DNA of 7,547 nucleotides from positions 1 to 7,547 of the forward strand of contig JAJRUE010000236.1 of assembly GCA_024277955.1 (NCBI GenBank), written 5' to 3'. The notes under the pieces are model-generated. The model was not told the DNA's origin, searched no databases, and worked only from the letters and a program-made list of their open reading frames with translations. A program made the position numbers and the translations under genes. The DNA is from Alphaproteobacteria bacterium. GTDB taxonomy: Bacteria > Pseudomonadota > Alphaproteobacteria > Rhodobacterales > Rhodobacteraceae. Positions 4,839 to 7,547 of this stretch are shown here, one piece after another; position 1 is the first letter of the stretch; each line of letters starts with the position of its first letter.

Positions 4839-6365
4839 ATGACCGACCGCCCTGCCATCTGCGACCGGCGCCCGGCGCCGCCCTGCCCCGCCCCGTTCAA
4901 CCTGGCCGCCTGCGTGCTGGCGCGCTCGGACGCGCAGGGCGACAAGCCGGCGCTGGAAATCCTGTCGCCCGAAGGCGCCCAGACCCTGACCCACGCCGCC
5001 CTGGCCCGCCGCGTCCGGCAGGTGGCCAGCGGGCTCAGGGCGCTGGGGTTGCGCCCCGGCGACCGACTGCTGATGCGGCTGGGGAACAGTGTCGAGTTTC
5101 CGCTGGTCTATCTTGGGGCGATCCATGCCGGGATCGTGCCGGCCCCGACCTCGGCGCAGCTGACCGGCCCCGAGATCACCGCCATCGCCCGCGACCTGCG
5201 CCCGCGCGCCATCGTCGCCGCGCCGGGGGTGGCGCTGCCCGACGACCGCGGCGAAATCACCATCGGCCCGGACGATCTGCGCGGCTTCGAGACCCTGGGC
5301 GAAGCCGACCCCGAGCTGGGTGATCCCGACCGGCCGGCCTATGTGATCTTCACCTCGGGCACCGGCGGACGGGCGCGCGGGGTGATCCATGCGCATCGCG
5401 CGATCTGGGCCCGGCGGCTGATGTGGGACGGCTGGTACGGGCTGCGCGAGGACGACCGGCTGCTGCATGCCGGGGCCTTCAACTGGACCTATACGCTGGG
5501 CACCGGGCTGATGGACCCCTGGGCGATCGGCGCCACCGCATTGATCCCGGCGCCCGGGGTGTCGCCCGGCGATCTGGGCCGCCTGCTGCACCGCCACGGC
5601 GCGACGATTTTCGCAGCCGCGCCCGGAGTTTACCGGCAGATCCTGCGCGCCGGGCCGGGCCGGTCCGAAGATCTGCGCCACGGGCTTTCGGCCGGGGAAA
5701 AGCTGCCCCAGGCCACCGCGCGCGCCTGGCGCGAGGCCACCGGAACCGAGATCCACGAGGCCTTTGGCATGTCCGAATGTTCCACCTTCATTTCCGGCGC
5801 GCCGGGCGAAAGCCTGCCCGGCGGCGCGCTGGGCCGGGTGCAGCCGGGCCGGCGGGTGGCGATCCTGACGCCGGACGGGGTGGCGCGGCTGGGCGAAGCG
5901 GGCACGATCGCGGTTTCGCGCGACGATCCGGGGCTGATGCTGGGATACCTTGGCGGCGGCGAAGAAGAGGCGGCGCGGCTGCGCGGCGACTGGTTTGTGA
6001 CCGGCGACAGCGGGGTGATGGACGGCTCGGGCGCGGTGACCTACCTGGGGCGCGAAGACGACATGCTGAACGCCGGCGGCTACCGGGTGTCGCCGCTGGA
6101 AATCGAAGCCGCCATGCGCGAGGCCCCCGGCATCGGCGAGTGCGCCGCCATCGATGTCGAGGTCAAGGCCGACACCCGGGTGATCGCCCTGTGCCACACG
6201 GGGCGCGCGCCGAGCGGCGATCTTGAGGCCCATGCGGCGCGGGTTCTGGCGCGCTACAAGCAGCCGCGGCTGTATTTCCGGGTTGGTGAAATGCCGCGCA
6301 ACGCCAATGGCAAGCTGATGCGCCGCGCGCTGAAGGCCAGGTTTTCGCCGGGTGGCGGGGGTTGA
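4839..6365 (+). CDS. AMP-binding acyl-CoA ligase (ANL superfamily)
   Basis: This 508-residue cytoplasmic enzyme is predicted to activate a carboxylic acid with ATP to an acyl-adenylate and then transfer it to CoA. The P-loop is TSGTGGRARG (172-181), and EAFGMSE (307-313) is the A5 motif. WFVTGD (385-390) carries the ATP-ribose-binding aspartate, and the hinge region GREDDMLNAGGYR is at 404-416. The catalytic lysine of the C-terminal domain is Lys492 in NANGKLMRR. All core motifs are intact, but the usual P-loop lysine is arginine. The region FNWTYTLGTGLMDPWAIGAT (214-233) resembles the equivalent part of benzoate-CoA-ligase-like enzymes, so an aromatic or short acyl substrate is possible but unproven. 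The first in-frame start after an upstream TAG (4827-4829) is the ATG at 4839. It has no clear Shine-Dalgarno sequence, which suggests leaderless or weak initiation. A terminator follows directly, so it appears monocistronic. Confidence 0.92.
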   Translation: MTDRPAICDRRPAPPCPAPFNLAACVLARSDAQGDKPALEILSPEGAQTLTHAALARRVRQVASGLRALGLRPGDRLLMRLGNSVEFPLVYLGAIHAGIVPAPTSAQLTGPEITAIARDLRPRAIVAAPGVALPDDRGEITIGPDDLRGFETLGEADPELGDPDRPAYVIFTSGTGGRARGVIHAHRAIWARRLMWDGWYGLREDDRLLHAGAFNWTYTLGTGLMDPWAIGATALIPAPGVSPGDLGRLLHRHGATIFAAAPGVYRQILRAGPGRSEDLRHGLSAGEKLPQATARAWREATGTEIHEAFGMSECSTFISGAPGESLPGGALGRVQPGRRVAILTPDGVARLGEAGTIAVSRDDPGLMLGYLGGGEEEAARLRGDWFVTGDSGVMDGSGAVTYLGREDDMLNAGGYRVSPLEIEAAMREAPGIGECAAIDVEVKADTRVIALCHTGRAPSGDLEAHAARVLARYKQPRLYFRVGEMPRNANGKLMRRALKARFSPGGGG

Positions 6366-6366
6366 T

Positions 6367-6387
6367 GCCTCCGGCGGGGATATTTTT
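6367..6387 (+). terminator. Probable intrinsic terminator after the ligase gene
   Basis: CCTCCGGCGGGG (6368-6379) can fold into a short GC stem with one G-U pair and is followed by ATATTTTT. It begins two to three bases after the TGA of the ligase. From memory, near-identical CTCCGGCGGGGATATTTTT strings follow many genes in Rhodobacterales genomes, which supports a terminator role and the lineage. The stem is short, so strength is uncertain. Confidence 0.55.
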
Positions 6388-6446
6388 GGACAGAAGAAGG
6401 GAGGTGGGGGGCAATCGTCGGTGTCCGGCTGTGGTTTTGGGGCTGG

Positions 6447-6462
6447 TAAACCGGTTGGTTTA
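6447..6462. promoter_or_regulatory. Inverted repeat TAAACC-GGTT-GGTTTA upstream of the dsbA-like gene
   Basis: Perfect 6-bp arms (6447-6452 and 6457-6462) surround a GGTT spacer, 35-50 bases before the ATG at 6497. The position suits an operator near the promoter of the downstream pair, but no convincing -35/-10 pair could be assigned, and the repeat may be fortuitous. Confidence 0.3.
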
Positions 6463-6496
6463 GCGCCTACATATCGGGCAAACGCGGGAATTTCTG

Positions 6497-7186
6497 ATGA
6501 TCAAGCTCGACATTCTTTCGGATCCGATCTGCCCCTGGTGCTATATCGGCAAGGCCAATCTTGACCGGGCGCTGCAGGCCAATCCGGATCATCCCTTTGT
6601 CATCGAATGGCATCCGTTCCAGCTGAACCCGACGATGCCGCGCGAAGGCATGGACCGGCGCGAGTATCTGGAAACCAAGTTCGGCGGCCAGAAGGGCGCG
6701 GTCGAGGTTTACGGCCAGATCGCGCGGGCGGCCTAGGCGGCGGGGCTGGAGATCAACTTCGAGGGCATCAAGCGCACGCCGAACACGCTGGATGCGCATC
6801 GGCTGATCCACTGGGCGCTGATCGAGGGGCGCCAGACGGCGGCGGTGGCGGCGCTGTTCAAGGCGTTTTTCCGCGAGGGACGCGACATTGGCGAGCGCGA
6901 CGTGCTGTGCGAGGTCGCCCAGAGTATCGGGATGGAGGGCGATCTGGTGCGCCGGTTGCTGGAAAGCGGCACCGACGAGGCCGAAATCCGCGAGCGCGAC
7001 GCCAGGGCGCGGGAAATGGGGGTGAGCGCGGTGCCCACCTTCATCGTCGGCGGCCAGGCGGTGGTGCCCGGCGCGCAGAAGCCCGAGTTCTGGCAGGAGG
7101 TGATCGCCGATTTCCGTGCCGCCCAGGCGACCGGGGCCGACGCGGACCCGGCGGGGGAACCGGATGGGGAATCGGGCCCCACATGA
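6497..7186 (+). pseudogene. FrnE-like DsbA family thiol oxidoreductase, interrupted by an in-frame TAG
   Basis: The frame encodes a 229-codon thioredoxin-fold protein of the DsbA/FrnE group (dithiol oxidoreductase or isomerase, cytoplasmic because no signal peptide is visible). The active site CPWC is at residues 12-15 in DPICPWCYIGK, and the cis-proline loop SAVPTFIVGG has Val179-Pro180. KRTPNTLDAHRLIHWA just after the break is the family's conserved helical-insertion segment. Codon 80 (6734-6736) is TAG. The frame is otherwise uninterrupted, with no shift, from 6497 to the TGA at 7184-7186. Neighbouring residues ARAA-stop-AAGLEI suggest an original Glu (GAG), one base away. Termination at 6736 would yield a 79-residue fragment with CPWC but no cis-Pro loop, almost certainly inactive; a later GTG at 6845 could start only a C-terminal piece. 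The ATG at 6497 follows GGGAA by six bases. The reading may be a recent mutation, a sequence error or suppressed amber. The stop overlaps the MFS start. Confidence 0.85.
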
Positions 7187-7547
7187 GACATCGCCGCCTG
7201 CCGATCGTCGAGTTCATCGCGCTGATGGCGATGCTTTTTTCGATGGTGGCCTTTTCCATCGATTCGATGCTGCCCGCCCTGCCCCGGATCGCCGCCGAAC
7301 TGAGCCCGGACGCCCCCAACCGGGCACAGCTGGTGGTGACTTCCTTCATGCTGGGGCTGGGGCTGGGGTATTTCGTGACCGGGCCGTTGTCGGATGCCTG
7401 GGGGCGGCGGGTGGTGGTGATGGGCGGGATCGTGCTGTTCATCATCGGGGCGGTGCTGGCCTGGCTGGCGCGCTCGCTCGAACTGCTGTTGCTGGCGCGG
7501 ATGTTTCAGGGGCTGGGGGTGGCCGGGCCGCGCATTGCGCCGCTGGC
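7183..7547 (+). CDS. Bcr/CflA-type MFS multidrug exporter, 3'-truncated by the window
   Basis: The frame is open from ATG 7183 to the window end, giving 121 complete codons. The first membrane helix (about residues 8-30) runs into DSMLPALPRIAAEL, matching the DMYLPALP-type signature of the Bcr/CflA drug-resistance subfamily. A second helix spans about 49-68. The MFS motif A appears as GPLSDAWGRR (67-76), with its Gly, Asp and Gly-Arg. A third helix (78-96) follows, and ARMFQGLGVAG (105-115) begins the fourth. The role predicted from the family is proton-driven export of drugs or small molecules such as sulfonamides, bicyclomycin or cysteine; the substrate cannot be told. The start overlaps the dsbA-like stop as ATGA, implying translational coupling, so the upstream TAG might lower its expression. 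A GGGGA element lies 12 bases before the ATG. Confidence 0.9.
   Translation, partial: MRHRRLPIVEFIALMAMLFSMVAFSIDSMLPALPRIAAELSPDAPNRAQLVVTSFMLGLGLGYFVTGPLSDAWGRRVVVMGGIVLFIIGAVLAWLARSLELLLLARMFQGLGVAGPRIAPL

Noticed and set aside
4272..6233. 653-codon open frame on the - strand antisense to the ligase
   Set aside because: GC-rich codon bias of the ligase keeps the antisense frame free of stops; the product is low-complexity (His, Arg, Gly, Pro, Gln) with no domain.

Overview
The window is GC-rich (strongly G/C at third codon positions) and its gene families point to an alphaproteobacterium, most likely of the Rhodobacterales. The supporting families are a DUF502 membrane protein, a Paracoccus/Rhodobacter-type 3-hydroxybutyrate dehydrogenase, a YejA-like peptide-binding protein and a FrnE-like DsbA protein, together with a short CCTCCGGCGGGG-ATATTTTT terminator motif that I recall as common in that order. 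The taxonomic call is inference, because there is no rRNA or other marker gene here.

Layout: (1) 1-597, the 3' part of a DUF502 membrane protein on the + strand, interrupted by an in-frame TAG 20 codons before a second TAG; (2) 604-1209, a LysE/ArgO-type amino-acid exporter, closely spaced behind it; (3) 1297-2070 on the - strand, bdhA, convergent with the exporter; (4) 2071-2589, a non-coding stretch whose AT-richer right half carries two back-to-back promoters. The leftward promoter would make a roughly 76-nt small RNA ending in a strong intrinsic terminator, and the rightward one would drive the next gene; (5) 2590-4404, a YejA-like periplasmic peptide-binding protein without its permease/ATPase genes; (6) 4405-4838, a gap without a convincing gene; (7) 4839-6365, an AMP-binding acyl-CoA ligase followed by a terminator; (8) 6497-7186, a FrnE/DsbA-like thiol oxidoreductase interrupted by an in-frame TAG; (9) 7183-7547, the 5' part of a Bcr/CflA-type MFS exporter that overlaps the previous stop by ATGA and runs off the window.

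The genes do not form one pathway. They look like ordinary chromosomal genes for amino-acid export, ketone-body/PHB metabolism, peptide uptake, acyl activation, disulfide chemistry and drug-type efflux. The items worth following up are the unannotated small RNA and its divergent promoter pair, and the two in-frame amber codons. Both ambers sit where the reading frame and family similarity continue past the stop, and both are one transversion from a plausible sense codon. I see no CRISPR array, transposase, tRNA/rRNA gene or phage module.
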